DNA from: Silene noctiflora
Taxonomy: Eukaryota > Streptophyta > Magnoliopsida > Caryophyllales > Caryophyllaceae
NCBI GenBank assembly: GCA_009801015.1
Contig: VHZZ01006120.1
Span: 3,542-32,039 of the forward strand
Reading direction: 5' to 3'
Length of the DNA: 28,498 nt
The notes beneath the pieces were generated by a model. That model worked only from the letters and a program-made list of their open reading frames with translations. It had not been told where the DNA came from and ran no database searches. This document shows positions 1 through 10,900 of this stretch, in pieces (position 1 is the first letter of the stretch; each line of letters opens with the position of its first letter). Made by a program: the position numbers and the translations under genes.

Positions 1-640
1 CAGTGCACTATGATTTTGAGGTGGTATCGCCCGTTTCTATGATGCAAATCAGGCAAGGACTGATATAGGACATGACAACCGATGGCAAAATTGAAACCTA
101 GTTTTAAGACCATGATTATGATTATTATAGAACTGTAACTTTCAAGATGGTTTTCTTTAACTTGAAGTTCTTAGAATATTTGCGAGCTTTAGGTATCAAG
201 GGTTATCGATAAATTCAAATAGGATAGCTAACTATTGCTCTCAGCTTAAACTTGGTTTTTGTTTCGACAACGTCGGTATCATCTTCCTTGTGGCTTAAGA
301 AAAAGTATTGTCTCCTGTTATTAGTATCTTTTTCCTCGTGGTCATGAGTGGTGTGAAACTTGGATGAACACTGAGGTATGGTTGATTTGTACTTGAGATT
401 TAATCTTCATTGCTTAGTTGTGACTATACGAGTTTTTAGACATAGGCTTTGTAGGCTAATGTCCTTATGTCTTCACCATTTATGTAATATAAACTACATT
501 ATTCAAGCTCCTTTTGGATGGGATGAAGTGAAGATAATAAGCTCCTTGCATTTTACCATGTTAGATCTCTGTCATATTTTATTTAATTGAGGATGCTGTA
601 TCTGGTACTGGTGTACTTTGTCTGATGGCGTTTTGCGTAG
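1..640 (+). other. Probable intronic or upstream part of the partial gene at 641-2193
   Basis: No exon could be supported here. Frame 3 is open from the first bases to about 65, reading VHYDFEVVSPVSMMQIRQG, which could be the tail of an upstream exon. No convincing donor closes it in phase with the exon at 641. The rest is T-rich, stop-filled sequence typical of a plant intron. The gene therefore probably begins before the window. Confidence 0.35.
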
Positions 641-2193
641 GTGAACTCAGGTACTGATCCGACTACTATACGTGCTAAGCTGAGGAGCGCCCTACCACAT
701 GCACCAGAAAAGCAGCTTGTAAGAACATCCAATTTGTAATCATTATGGCACTCCTGAAGGATAGGTTCAAAAAAAATTTGCCATCTTCATACAATGTTAT
801 AACTTATAAGCTTTTGGCTTATGGTCTACAATCTTTTTATTTTATATATTTTTTTTGAAATATGCTCTCTAAATTGTTTGAGATGTATGTGTTGTTAAAC
901 TTGTTATCAAGCGCATCCTTCTTATCTAAATGAAAGCGAATTCTTGCCATTAGCTTCAATTATTTTCTTTAGGAACGTGAAATAATTGCTCAAGATGACG
1001 AACATGGGCTAAATTCTATGAACTCTATGCTGTTAGTGAATAGGTCTTGGTCATCCATTTATTTGATAAAGTGCACTAGCATTGATTGGTTTATGCATTT
1101 CTGATACATATTGTTCTACTCATTGCAGTATGATGCCGCAATACTTCATACTTCATTTGCAAGGCTATTGGGTCCTCCAAGAGTCCAAGAGAGGGTTAGT
1201 ATACATTCTGTAGAACTATAATTTCTGCTGGTCATGTCACTTTGTAGTAACTGCATTCTGTTACTTTCGTTATCATGATTCAACTTGTGTAGGAACTGCA
1301 TAGAAGTTCAGATGATATCCAATTGTTCCATAAATTGGTTGCTCTCCTGAACAATAAGATCCGTGGTTTTCAGGTAATGTGACTTGAGTTTATGCAAGAA
1401 ATTCACTGCATAAAAAACCACTCTTATGTTACTCAAATTGTGCTCGTGTTCTCTCTTTCTAGAGGGGAAAGTTTTAATCTTTCTCATCGACCATCCAAAG
1501 TATTACCGACTACTCATGGTAGCGTGATTATAATGATAACGAGTCTCAGGGTCTGCTTGAGATTGTAGACATATAGCACCACAGAGGGTATAGTGAAGGG
1601 ATGTAATAAGGGTCTGCTTGAGATTCTCACACTTACTTTGCGTACTAAGACTTCAAATTTTCTTGGCTGATTTTTTGGTGGCATGTTTGAGTCAATTGGA
1701 AGCAATTAGCAGCGAATAGCCGAATATACTGTAAAGGTTTTGAATCCTTGTTAATTTATCTGACGTGGAAATGGTCGCGATTCCATAGCTAAAAGGCATC
1801 ATTTTAATTTCTAATAACTGTAAACTATACAAATCCCGTGGCAAGAGGAAAAACATGAATCTCGTTGTCATCTAGGTTCCTTCTGTAATTGTTGGTTTGA
1901 CACTAGTCTAAGTGGGAATGTGAGATTAGCAAAATCGTTTCTCATCCAGAGATTCGAACACTGGCGCTGATGTGAATTAGAGTACTGTCTTGATGTACTG
2001 ATGTATACTATGTACTTCTTTCTTCCATTATTTGACATCAATTAAAGATATTGATTGACAGTCACTTTTGTTGCCATTGACATAGGCGGTTGTTTCGGAG
2101 TTGTGGTATGTGGAGGAGCTTGATGTGCTTGCCCTTGCATTGGACGGAAGAATGAAGATCCGTCGATTCCAACTTGGCTGCTCACAGGCCTGA
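641..2193 (+). CDS. 3' part of an unrecognised multi-exon plant gene (C-terminal ~132 aa)
   Basis: Five exons can be joined without a frame break: 641-718, 973-1035, 1129-1194, 1293-1373 and 2086-2193. All internal borders are phase 0, so each exon is a whole number of codons. Introns start GT and end AG; the 1036 donor (GTGAAT) is the weakest and 1044 is an alternative in another phase. Landmarks in order are GTDPTTIRAKLRSALP, EREIIAQDDEHGLNS, YDAAILHTSFARLLGPP, SSDDIQLFHKLVALLNNKIR and ELWYVEELDVLALALDGRMK, then stop at 2191. The composition is mostly helical and charged, with no signal peptide or membrane segment visible. I do not recognise the family. The consistent phase and sense codon use make it a real gene rather than chance ORFs. 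The N-terminus lies outside the window. Confidence 0.62.
1374..2085 (+). other. Long last intron of the partial gene, with a 16-bp direct repeat
   Basis: This 712-bp intron separates the last two exons of the unrecognised gene. GGGTCTGCTTGAGATT occurs at 1549-1564 and again at 1610-1625, a perfect 16-bp direct repeat 61 bp apart. No transposon ends or coding content were found. Confidence 0.45.
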
Positions 2194-2748
2194 TACTTCT
2201 TCACATGGGGCTGTATGCATAATATTTCTTGGAAGATTTTTTCCTTTAGAACTAAGAACATGCCCTTCGTACCTCATGCCAGAATTTTCACTATATGATG
2301 TTATTGAGTCGATCCCAAATTATATTGGAAAATTTTGTTGTAGTACTAAGAACTGGCCTATGAACTGCCGTGACTCGTGAGCTGTATGAACTTGTCATGT
2401 ATATAGCACTATGGTTGTTCAGATCATTCAGAGCTCTAAAGAATGGTATGCCTAATCTCGAATTAACCAAATCCGAGTAGTATGACTAATCTTTAATTTG
2501 GTTGTTTCTCCTAAGCAGGAATACATTATTTGTTGATGGCTACTAGTTCCTCATTTTTTTTTAGTATATCATTTTGTTTAGTCCGGATTCGTGCCAAACG
2601 CTAAAACTCTCCCTCACGAAGTTTTAACACTATTGTATTCTCTTGGTTTGAAGTCGAGATTTTTGATTAAGGTTGAACAACCGACCATCAGGTTAAAATC
2701 AATATTCCAACCAATGTTTCTATTTTATTAAGTTGTCGTTATCATATG

Positions 2749-2910
2749 TCTGTCACAAGCTGAAGACGGATAGTGTCTCTCTCACAATAAGGCCAAGTGG
2801 GAGGGTAAGTGGGGGAAACATGGAGCACCTTATGAATAGTGTCACTTGCTTATTATGAGAGGGACACTATCCGTTTTCAGCTTGTGACGGATAGTCAATG
2901 AGAATTTGTG
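2749..2910. mobile_element. MITE with 43-bp inverted arms (Mutator-like family, copy A)
   Basis: Two arms, 2749-2791 and 2849-2891, are inverted repeats matching at 39 of 43 positions. They include GTCACAAGCTGAA and GGATAGTGT. The spacer between them is only 57 bp. On the right, 2897-2910 reads as the reverse of the family terminus CACAAATTCTCATT, so the element lies in minus orientation relative to copies B, C and E. The left terminus is eroded and no clear target-site duplication remains. It sits in the spacer between the first gene and the bHLH gene, where a transcript could fold into a long hairpin. Confidence 0.75.
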
Positions 2911-4058
2911 AGGTCACATAATGGCATGAAAAGAAACGCACAAACACAAAATAAAGTGTGACAATCACAGAAATTAATAAAGAAGGAAGGGCGTGAAGAG
3001 TACACATAGGATTGCATATTTGTCTACTTTCACGACTTCATTTATTAACCAAAAATGGAGTCTATATTCCTCTGATTGGCGTATCGATGGCGTACGCATT
3101 ACAACAGTGACTACCAAACTTTCTAGATACTTTGCAAATTTTATTTGATTTAAATTATTCCAATTCAACTGAGTGACGAAGGATGTTGTCCGAGTGGAGT
3201 AATGAAATTGCACGAATTTTGAATTTTCTGTTAAAATATTGTATCAGTTTGAGTTCGGTTTTAATGTTTTGTTATGCGAAGAAAATGTTATTCGGTTTAA
3301 TTTTAGATCGAGTTAAATTAATTTGATTTTATAAGGGTTAGTCGTTGTGATTGAATTTTGGTCTAGTCACTTTCATTGATTTATGCTACGGAGTATTGAG
3401 CTAGGTTCAAATCGAGTTGGTTAATATCAATTCAAGTCAATTTTGGGTCGAACTTTTTTTGAGCTGGGTTCAAATTGAAAAATATAATAAAGAACATTAA
3501 ACCAGTTTTTCGACACCCAACTCCTAAAATGAGGATGTTTTGAAAAGAATAAATTGTTTTTATTCAAGTCAATTGGTTTAGTTATTATCAATTCATATGC
3601 ATTCAGGTTCAAGTCTCATCCTAGTTGCTTGAATTTGGTTCAATTAAGATTAAATCCAATTTCAGGTATACTTAGGTCAATAATACCTGGTATTCTATCT
3701 TCTATCGGTCATCAAAGGAAATATTTTCAAACTGACTTTCTGATTTAGGTTCATTTTATCCCGTCTAAGTTTTACTATTTGTTTTTTTAACTTGACTTGC
3801 CGTCACATCCCTTACCAAAACCTAGTCAAATCAAGCCCTAATCAACCCAGCGCGGCTCGCTTCGCTTAAAATGGTTTTTGGTGTCAAGGGGAGGGCATAA
3901 CCTTCCCTTGAATCAATATGATCAGACTTGAATCAAACCTGTGACCACATATGATTGAAAGAATCCGTATCTAAATTGACTAGGCTAAATCCGATCCGAA
4001 TAATCCATTTATCATTGACAGTATAGAGCCATAGAGGCCAAGAAAAGCCTATACCGTC
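2911..4058. other. Intergenic spacer with degenerate repeat remnants
   Basis: No gene was found. Sequence from about 3220 to 3850 is full of scattered GGTTCAA, GAGTT and GGGTC motifs that resemble a decayed transposable element, but no ends can be defined. An ACGGAGTA-type remnant occurs near 3389-3396. Small ORFs here have no recognisable product. Confidence 0.4.
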
Positions 4059-4064
4059 CACGTG
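4059..4064 (+). promoter_or_regulatory. G-box (CACGTG) upstream of the POPEYE-like gene
   Basis: A perfect palindromic CACGTG lies about 760 bp before the ATG and about 170 bp before the proposed 5'UTR donor, so it is probably near the transcription start. A second ACGT core (CACGTT) follows near 4093. In Arabidopsis, group IVc bHLH factors and bHLH121/URI act on the PYE promoter through G-box or E-box sites. Function here is inferred from position and family. Confidence 0.5.
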
Positions 4065-4228
4065 TAACGCCTTACGTCTAGACTTCCATTTCCACGTTTT
4101 TCACTACTTTCCTCCACACGCCCTCTTCTACTTCTCTGTCTTTTCATTTCTTCTCCTTTTCTATGTTTTTTATTTTGTTCATCACCTTATCACCTCTCCC
4201 TTCATTTCCTCCATCTTTCAGTAATCAG

Positions 4229-4753
4229 GTAAACTTATACAATTGAAACTTTTATATATATCCACTATTTTTTTTTTTTTTTAATTTATCACTTGTTTCT
4301 TTTCTTTAATTTTTCTTGCTTTACTGTATATGATCATGACATGACGATGTTTGATTTTTTATTTTACCCATTAATTTCAAGCTTTATTCAGGTTTTTTGG
4401 AGCTTCAATAGGTTAAATTTAATGGGTTTTGGTGTCATTAGGTTTAAAGTACACAAATTATTACTTGTGTATGTCACAAGTTATGACGAATCACAGCCAA
4501 TTTAAATAATGTTAAAAGGGAAGAGGTTGTGAGACGTCTTAACTTAAGACGTTAAGACGGTTTGAAGTAAAGTATTCTACTTGCCTACCCCCACATACCG
4601 TTTTTCTTGCATATTTGATAGAATTGTGTGATTTTAATATTTTTTGATATTATGCTTAAGATGGCCATTTTATTATGGGTGATTTTTTTTTTTTTTTAAA
4701 AGATTGAATTGGTTGGCATATTTTTCTGATAGGATTTCATTTGTTTTTTATAG
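4229..4753 (+). other. Probable 5'UTR intron of the POPEYE-like gene
   Basis: The donor after TCAGTAATCAG (GTAAAC at 4229) and the acceptor TTTTTTATAG ending at 4753 bracket a T-rich 525-bp segment. A pyrimidine-rich leader (about 4095-4220) lies upstream and the ATG at 4823 downstream. The intron holds a perfect 9+1+9 palindrome at 4534-4552. Leader introns are common in plant transcription-factor genes. The borders need transcript confirmation. Confidence 0.45.
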
Positions 4754-4822
4754 GTGAAAATTTAAGCTTCTTGGAAGCTTTGAGCTAGGGTTTTATAGTA
4801 GGTACATATTTATAAGCTAATA

Positions 4823-6679
4823 ATGGTGATGGATGTTTCGGATGACGATCGCCTTTTTAATGAGGAGAGTGATGCACCGGAGGATGCAGTTGATGATGGG
4901 TTAGTATCAATTTTGGGTAAATGATGTAATATTGTGTTGTGAATTGTGATAGTAGCTTTAGCAGTTGCGGAACCAGGATTTGAAGTATGGGGTGAAAATA
5001 GGAATCAGATTTTTAGGGGGTAAATTAGTAGGCAATGAAGTAATTTAGGAAGCAAAGTCGGAAATTTTAGCTAAAATTTTCAAATTTTTCCGTCCTGTGA
5101 CAGATACGAGTATTTAGTAATGTAGGAGACTGTGATGGATATGAGCCGTAAAGGGAATGATCATCATTTAGTATTACATAGAGCTCAGTCCCACATGATT
5201 GTTAATCTCTCGTGCTGCCAAAAAGAATGTTTATCAAGCATGATTAAGGAATTTGTCGAGCTTATTGAATTAGATTTAATTCGACTCTGTACCGTTGATC
5301 TTTACTTCTCTTAGTCAAAATTGTAGGTGTTTCAAAACCACTTTAGTTGATTGTTCTTTTTTCCTGAATATGAACCTTTTTCCATTTCAGGTCTTACCCT
5401 AACAAAAAGAAGTGTTGTAGAGTTCCGAAAAGGGCTTTAAAGGCTGAAAGAGAAAAGCTGAAGCGTGATCACTTAAACGGGCTTTTTGATAAACTGGGTA
5501 GCCTTCTCGGTCAGTTTACTGTCTGGCCTATTTGCATTCTTCATCATAGAGACAATTGTATACGCATTGGTGCTTTTATAGGATAAATTTTCATGAATGT
5601 TCGCCTCAAATTCTTTTGCAGAATTGAGTGAACAGAACACTGGGAAGGCGTCTATAATAAATGAGACTATTCGGCTTTTAAAGGATATGATCTCTCAGAT
5701 TCAAAGTCTCAGAAAGGAGAATGCAACTTTATTGTCCGAATCTCATTATGTAAGCTCACAAACTTTTACTGACTATATGCTTCAGACTCGTAATATGGGA
5801 TCCGTCCATGATTCATTCTTTTCTTAATAGAGATCCTTCTTCCACTTGTGTCTTCTCGTTCCCTCTATATATCCTGATGTTGTACTTTAACTTTATCACT
5901 GGCTTGTGGATGTTTACTGCTGCAGTTACTTGTTAGCTGTAAATGGTCATTTATAAATTTCACTTTTCTTACACCTGTCAAGTGTTAATGTTATGATGAT
6001 ACAAACAAGCAAAAAGAGACGATACATATGGTGTATCACTGTATCCACCTATGTAAGTGTATTGACCCTTTTAAATTTATTTTACTGGAATCGGGTTGGA
6101 TGGAGTCAAGTCCAATTATAGGTTATTTGTTTGACTCGGTTCGGATTGGTTCTGGTTCACCTATTCTTGTAAATTTTCCTGATTGGGTCTCTCTGGTTGG
6201 GTCTGCTTTTGCCAGTTCTACGGCCATAAAGACATACGTGATACATACACGAGATATGCTTATAAGTTTAATGCATGTTTGAATAGGTAACAATAGAAAA
6301 GAATGAGCTGAAAGAAGACAATTCCGCACTTGAACTCCAGATCAAGAGTGTGCAGAGTGAATTAGAAGAGAAGGTGGGCATATCTAAGCCTGACCTAAAT
6401 GTACCTCCACCAGAATGTTGGCAACCAGAAACAGATTCACACTTCCCTGGCGGTCATCTATCCCAACAGCCCCCTACCGATCCTTCAACACACCAACCCC
6501 CAATTCTCGCTCCAATGTATGTTATTCCTATAAATCCCGACTTCCACACCTTCCAAAAAGCTGATACTGCCCCTGGCCCACCTGTACCTGTGCGTAAACC
6601 TCATCCCCGATATCCTACACCAGCGGATTCTTGGCCATTACATCTCTTGTCAAAACAGTCAGAAACAACTAGCATTTAG
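4823..6679 (+). CDS. PYE: bHLH transcription factor, POPEYE (bHLH47) orthologue
   Basis: Four exons join in frame: 4823-4899, 5391-5509, 5622-5749 and 6287-6679, giving 238 aa (Arabidopsis PYE is about 240). The bHLH domain spans about residues 36-91. Its basic region is KRALKAEREKLKRDHL, helix 1 is NGLFDKLGSLLELSEQ, and helix 2 begins GKASIINETIRLLKD. A leucine-zipper-like coiled coil follows (about 92-136, SLRKENATLLSES and EKNELKEDNSALE). A DLNVPP motif at 144-149 fits the DLNxxP class of EAR repression motif. The tail is proline-rich and ends near the conserved RYPTPADSW. In Arabidopsis this nuclear repressor acts in root iron homeostasis, restraining genes such as NAS4, FRO3 and ZIF1. 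The acidic N-terminus (DDDRLFNEESDAPEDAVDD) is not strongly conserved. The start is the first in-frame ATG after the leader intron. Confidence 0.93.
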
Positions 6680-7535
6680 CTTGGTAGAATTAGGCCATAT
6701 CATGCCTCTGGATGGCTGTCTCGGCGGTTGAATTGGTGGGGTCAATTTGGTACTTGGAACTTCTAAGTGTGATAGGGATGAAAGTTATCAGAATGTAAGC
6801 TTTTTTTGCCACTATTTGGTTATCAATCTGAAAGATAAATGTAATAACATGTGGGTTCGACTTCAAATAGTGTATTTGATGCCGATTCAGTCCCATCTTT
6901 GTAAATGAATCTCAATTTTAACCACATATAGGTATGACCTTTACTTTGTGTATACATTCTTTTTCTTTTCTTACAGTCAGGACTGTTATCCATCATTTAT
7001 CTTCCCATTTATCAAGCTATGTTGGTACTTGGTCGTCTCCATCCTCGATAGTCGATAGCAAGGGCTGGTATGAGGAGTTTGGTTTTGAGGCTGGTGCGCC
7101 TATGTTTAGTAGCTGTATCAGTCGTATACTCGCATGTATAACGTGATGGCAGAGATTAGGTTGGAACCGAGATATCCCTTAGTGAGTAATTAGCGGCCTC
7201 ACATGCGTCAACTCAGAAAAGATGGTCTATACGTTCTAGAGCCAAGATATTTATCAAGTCGATTTACTGTATATTGGTAGTAATGTTCCACGGCATGGTT
7301 CTAAATATTGACCACAATCGCATTTTGAGTTACTCGCTACGATTGGATATTGACTGTATCTATAGCGAGATGACGAAGTTATTACAATTGCATATTGAGT
7401 TGATATTGACCTTATCTATAGCGAGATGACCAGAATCAAACCATTGCGATTGATTTGAAATAGAATCACAAACCGAAATTGAATATATGCTACAAACATT
7501 CTTAAAAGTTACTGTAATAGAGATCCTATCATTTT
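6680..7535 (+). other. 3'UTR and spacer between the bHLH and HVA22 genes, with a 29-bp direct repeat
   Basis: The first 200-250 bp are presumably the bHLH 3'UTR. Further on, a 29-bp segment at 7346-7374 (GATATTGACTGTATCTATAG and onward) recurs at 7402-7430 with two mismatches. It is part of a roughly 56-bp local tandem duplication that also repeats TTGAGTT. No gene was found; short ORFs here lack recognisable content. Confidence 0.45.
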
Positions 7536-7541
7536 ACGTGG
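7536..7541 (+). promoter_or_regulatory. ACGTGG element (distal ABRE-like) upstream of the HVA22 gene
   Basis: TACGTGGT contains the ACGTGG core, about 410 bp before the HVA22 start codon. It pairs with the stronger site at 7719-7726. ABA-responsive promoters commonly need two such copies, or one plus a coupling element. Confidence 0.35.
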
Positions 7542-7718
7542 TTACACCATACGACATCTTATAATATAATTTCCGTTTTATTTTTTGAGTGAAAAAGAAG
7601 GTACCCAATACTCTAGTAGTTTGCTCAACAACTTTCACCGAACCTTCAAGAAAAGCACATCGAAGAACCAAGAGTACTTCAATTTTATTTTATACATTAC
7701 ATACCTTTCTGTGATGCT

Positions 7719-7726
7719 GCCACGTG
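7719..7726 (-). promoter_or_regulatory. Perfect ABRE/G-box (CACGTGGC) upstream of the HVA22 gene
   Basis: On the minus strand this reads CACGTGGC, a full ABA-response element bound by ABF/AREB bZIP factors; the CACGTG core is 7721-7726. It lies about 225 bp before the ATG. Barley HVA22, the founding member of this gene family, is ABA- and stress-induced through an ACGT element plus a coupling element, so the site fits the expected control. Activity here is inferred. Confidence 0.5.
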
Positions 7727-7947
7727 GACAGATCAACGGCTCTAAAAGCTTATACGTTATATCATGTCAGATGAATATATCCGTCTTAAATTTATATCAG
7801 TTAAAGTAATGTAAATAGACCCTCATCAATTCTTCCCCGATTTCTACCAACTTTTTTTTACATCATCACTGACAAAAACCCTACCTCAATTCTCCCCTTT
7901 GACAGAATTTAACTTTAATTTGCAATAAATTTGTACCTAATTAAATA

Positions 7948-10900
7948 ATGGGAGGAAGTGGAGCTACTGCTTTCCTGAAGGTGCTTCTCCAGAACTTTGA
8001 TGTTCTTGCTGGGTTTGTATCTCACCTTTTCTTTCTATTTTTACAACTTTTTTCTGTTCTAATGCTTAGAATTGTTAAAGGGTAATGTAGTTTATGCATA
8101 ATTTTAGGTACCCTTTACTCTATTTTCCTTAATTTTCCCCGTAATTTGAACAAACGTATGGAAATGACTGTCTTAGAAGAAAGAATTGTACTTTATTTCA
8201 TTTTGTTGGCTAGATTCATGGGTATTGGCTTCATATGATGAATGCTACAATGCTTGTCATAAATTTTAATCCTTTATTACATTTGGGAATTCAATATTAG
8301 GCCTTTCGGAAAGCAGTAATACTTGTGTAAGACGGTCTTATACAGTTATACAAGTATGTGGTAAAACTGTTCTTTTGATAACTACTACATTAATACAAGT
8401 ATCGATTCATACGATCTCTGTGTGAGGCGGGCTTACACAAGACTAATTGCGATCAAACTGTGATCATACTGATCAATGGCTTTTGCCTTATGAGGGTTGA
8501 CTTTGTTAATTGTTGTTTAATCATGTTTGTATCTGAAATTGTGATCATTTTGTGATTGTTACAGGCCTGTGGTCAGTCTTGTCTATCCCCTGTAAGTAGC
8601 ATTCTTAAACCTTCTGATTTGTTTTCTATTTGTTCATGATTTCATCGTCTGTTTTGATTATTAATGCCTGAATTTAGACTGCTTGGATAATTGTATCAGA
8701 ATCAAGAAAGTGAAATTTTGCACTTTCGGTGCAGTAATAAGGTCTAAGATCTGAAGATTAGGCTTATGAAATATATTACTGTAGATTGTTACATATGGGT
8801 TGTAGATCTCCCTCCGATCACTTGGACTCGCTATATTGTTTCTGGACTGAAGTCTGTGATGGAAATTATCTGAGAGAATAATAAAGCCTACACTGACATA
8901 GTTACATGAGAGTGTTTTGGGGTGTTAATTCTTACCCAAAATGGAAATATAACGAATTCATTTAAATATCCCAAGAAGGGAAATTTAGTGAATTTAAATT
9001 AATAGAGTAGTTTAATACGTAGTATTTTTTTTTTTGCGCTTTACGTCAAACTCACTCTTTAAAGTGGAGAAAGGTAGCCCATATTGAGCACAGTTAAACA
9101 GACTGCGGTGTCCTTTGTGACCATACTTTTTGGACTTGAGGTTTTATAGTCGGAGTAAGATAAACGTTCAAAGTAGTAGGGATAAGATAGTTTAGTAGAC
9201 GTAGTAGATATCTATATTATCTTAGTTAACTTCCTTAGTTTCATTTATCATTGAGCTTTGAATTTCAAATAGGTATTCATCGATCAAAGCTATTGAAAGC
9301 AAGTCTCCCGTTGATGATCAGCAATGGCTTACCTACTGGATTCTGTACTCTCTTATCACTCTGTTTGAGCTAACCTTTGCAAAATTAATTGAATGGTAAG
9401 ATTCCTTGTATGTTTCCTTTTTCTTTTTCTACACTTCACTCCGCAGGCTTTTTCATGCAGATGCTAATATGCTATTATAATATAGTGCATGACATACCGC
9501 CGCAAGCTAGCAATTTGGTACCCATTTAATGTCAGAAACTTGAGGCCTTAGTTTAAAAAAGCAAGCCTCGAATGCTCCTAAGGCAAACCTTAGGTGATAC
9601 ACAGACACTAGCCAAAATGTCTCGGGGCATTTTAGGAGGCACCTTTAATATAAGGGTCACTTATCAAGGGTCACTAGAACTTTCCATATTTTTTCCTTCG
9701 AGATCTTTAGTTGAATAGTTGTGTCATTTTTCCCCATTGTCCCTAACTTTTACTCCTTTACATGTTAGCCAACTTGAAAACTACTAGAAAGGATATTGTT
9801 GTCCAAAATTTTATTTGGAAAATACAAATTTGTTACAGTACTAAAAATAGGGTGCTCACGTTCTCGCGTCCAAAGGCACACTCCTTTGCTCCTTGGTGCC
9901 TCGTCCCCTTAGCGCCTTTCAAACTAACATTAGTTATTTTCTGTGGGAACTATCATTTTATTTGTTATTTTGATCATCAAATTCTGGTAGACAGTAGACA
10001 ATGGTTATCCGTGAGAACCAAGTGTTCCATTTGTAGATTATTGTCGTGCACTCGTGTCTCGTACTCACATTGTAAACTTATAAACTTATAAACTATAGCC
10101 AGCAAACAAGAAATTTAGAAATGCTTTTAAATAGGCATCATTATGTACTTAATAACTACGGAGTACAATTTTTCCTACAGCCCCTTGATTATCAACTTCA
10201 GTTATGAAAGAGATAGTGTCCTAATCCTAAGGATATTATTCCGTGCAGGAATTATGGAACAACTTAATGATATTGTTCCATACTGCCATGGTTTTAGTGA
10301 AAATATCTATACCATTTATATGATTGTAGATTCTTAGCCCTTGGTTTATGGAGCTTGATAAAATCTATAAGCAGAAGCAGTATTGATTATAGTTCCATGT
10401 ATAGGTTTCTCGGATTTCCCATTTTCAACGGAACCAAAGTCACTTCATTTAACAATTTGTAGTTCATTTTGGTGTGAATTTAATAGTTTGAAAAAACTCA
10501 TAATTCACTTGTTGATACTAGTTTTGTAATTCTAATTGTGTAGGATCCCAATCTGGTCCTATGCCAAGCTAATCACAACATGTTGGCTGGTCATACCATA
10601 TTTCAGTGGAGCTGCGTATGTTTATGAGCATTTTGTGAGACCGACCTTTGTTAGCGCACAAAATCAAACTGTGAATGTGTGGTATGTCCCAAGGAAGAAG
10701 GAAGTATCCAGTAAAAAGGAGGACATCATAACAGCCGCGGAGAAATACATACGGGAAAATGGAACAGGCGCTTTTCGGGAAATCATCAACAAGGTAATTG
10801 GACTTTATTCTTGTCGCCTTGTTTACCCTGAACACCACCGTTTTTCAATCCCCTTCTCTAGGCATCCATGTGCTATTTGGATGCAGAGTGGAAACACCAA

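Noticed and set aside
1946..1965. GTTCGAATC on the minus strand, like a tRNA T-loop or SINE box B
   Set aside because: No box A at the right distance, no cloverleaf and no poly(A) tail; a single 9-mer is not enough.
5132..5314. 60-codon ORF before the second bHLH exon
   Set aside because: It lies inside intron 1 of the bHLH gene and its residues match nothing in the family.
6123..6329. Minus-strand ORF of 68 codons in the third bHLH intron
   Set aside because: It overlaps the start of the real fourth exon on the other strand and has no recognisable domain.
9762..10337. Two + strand ORFs (109 and 64 codons)
   Set aside because: Both are inside HVA22 intron 3; the first runs through repeat-derived sequence and neither has splice partners.
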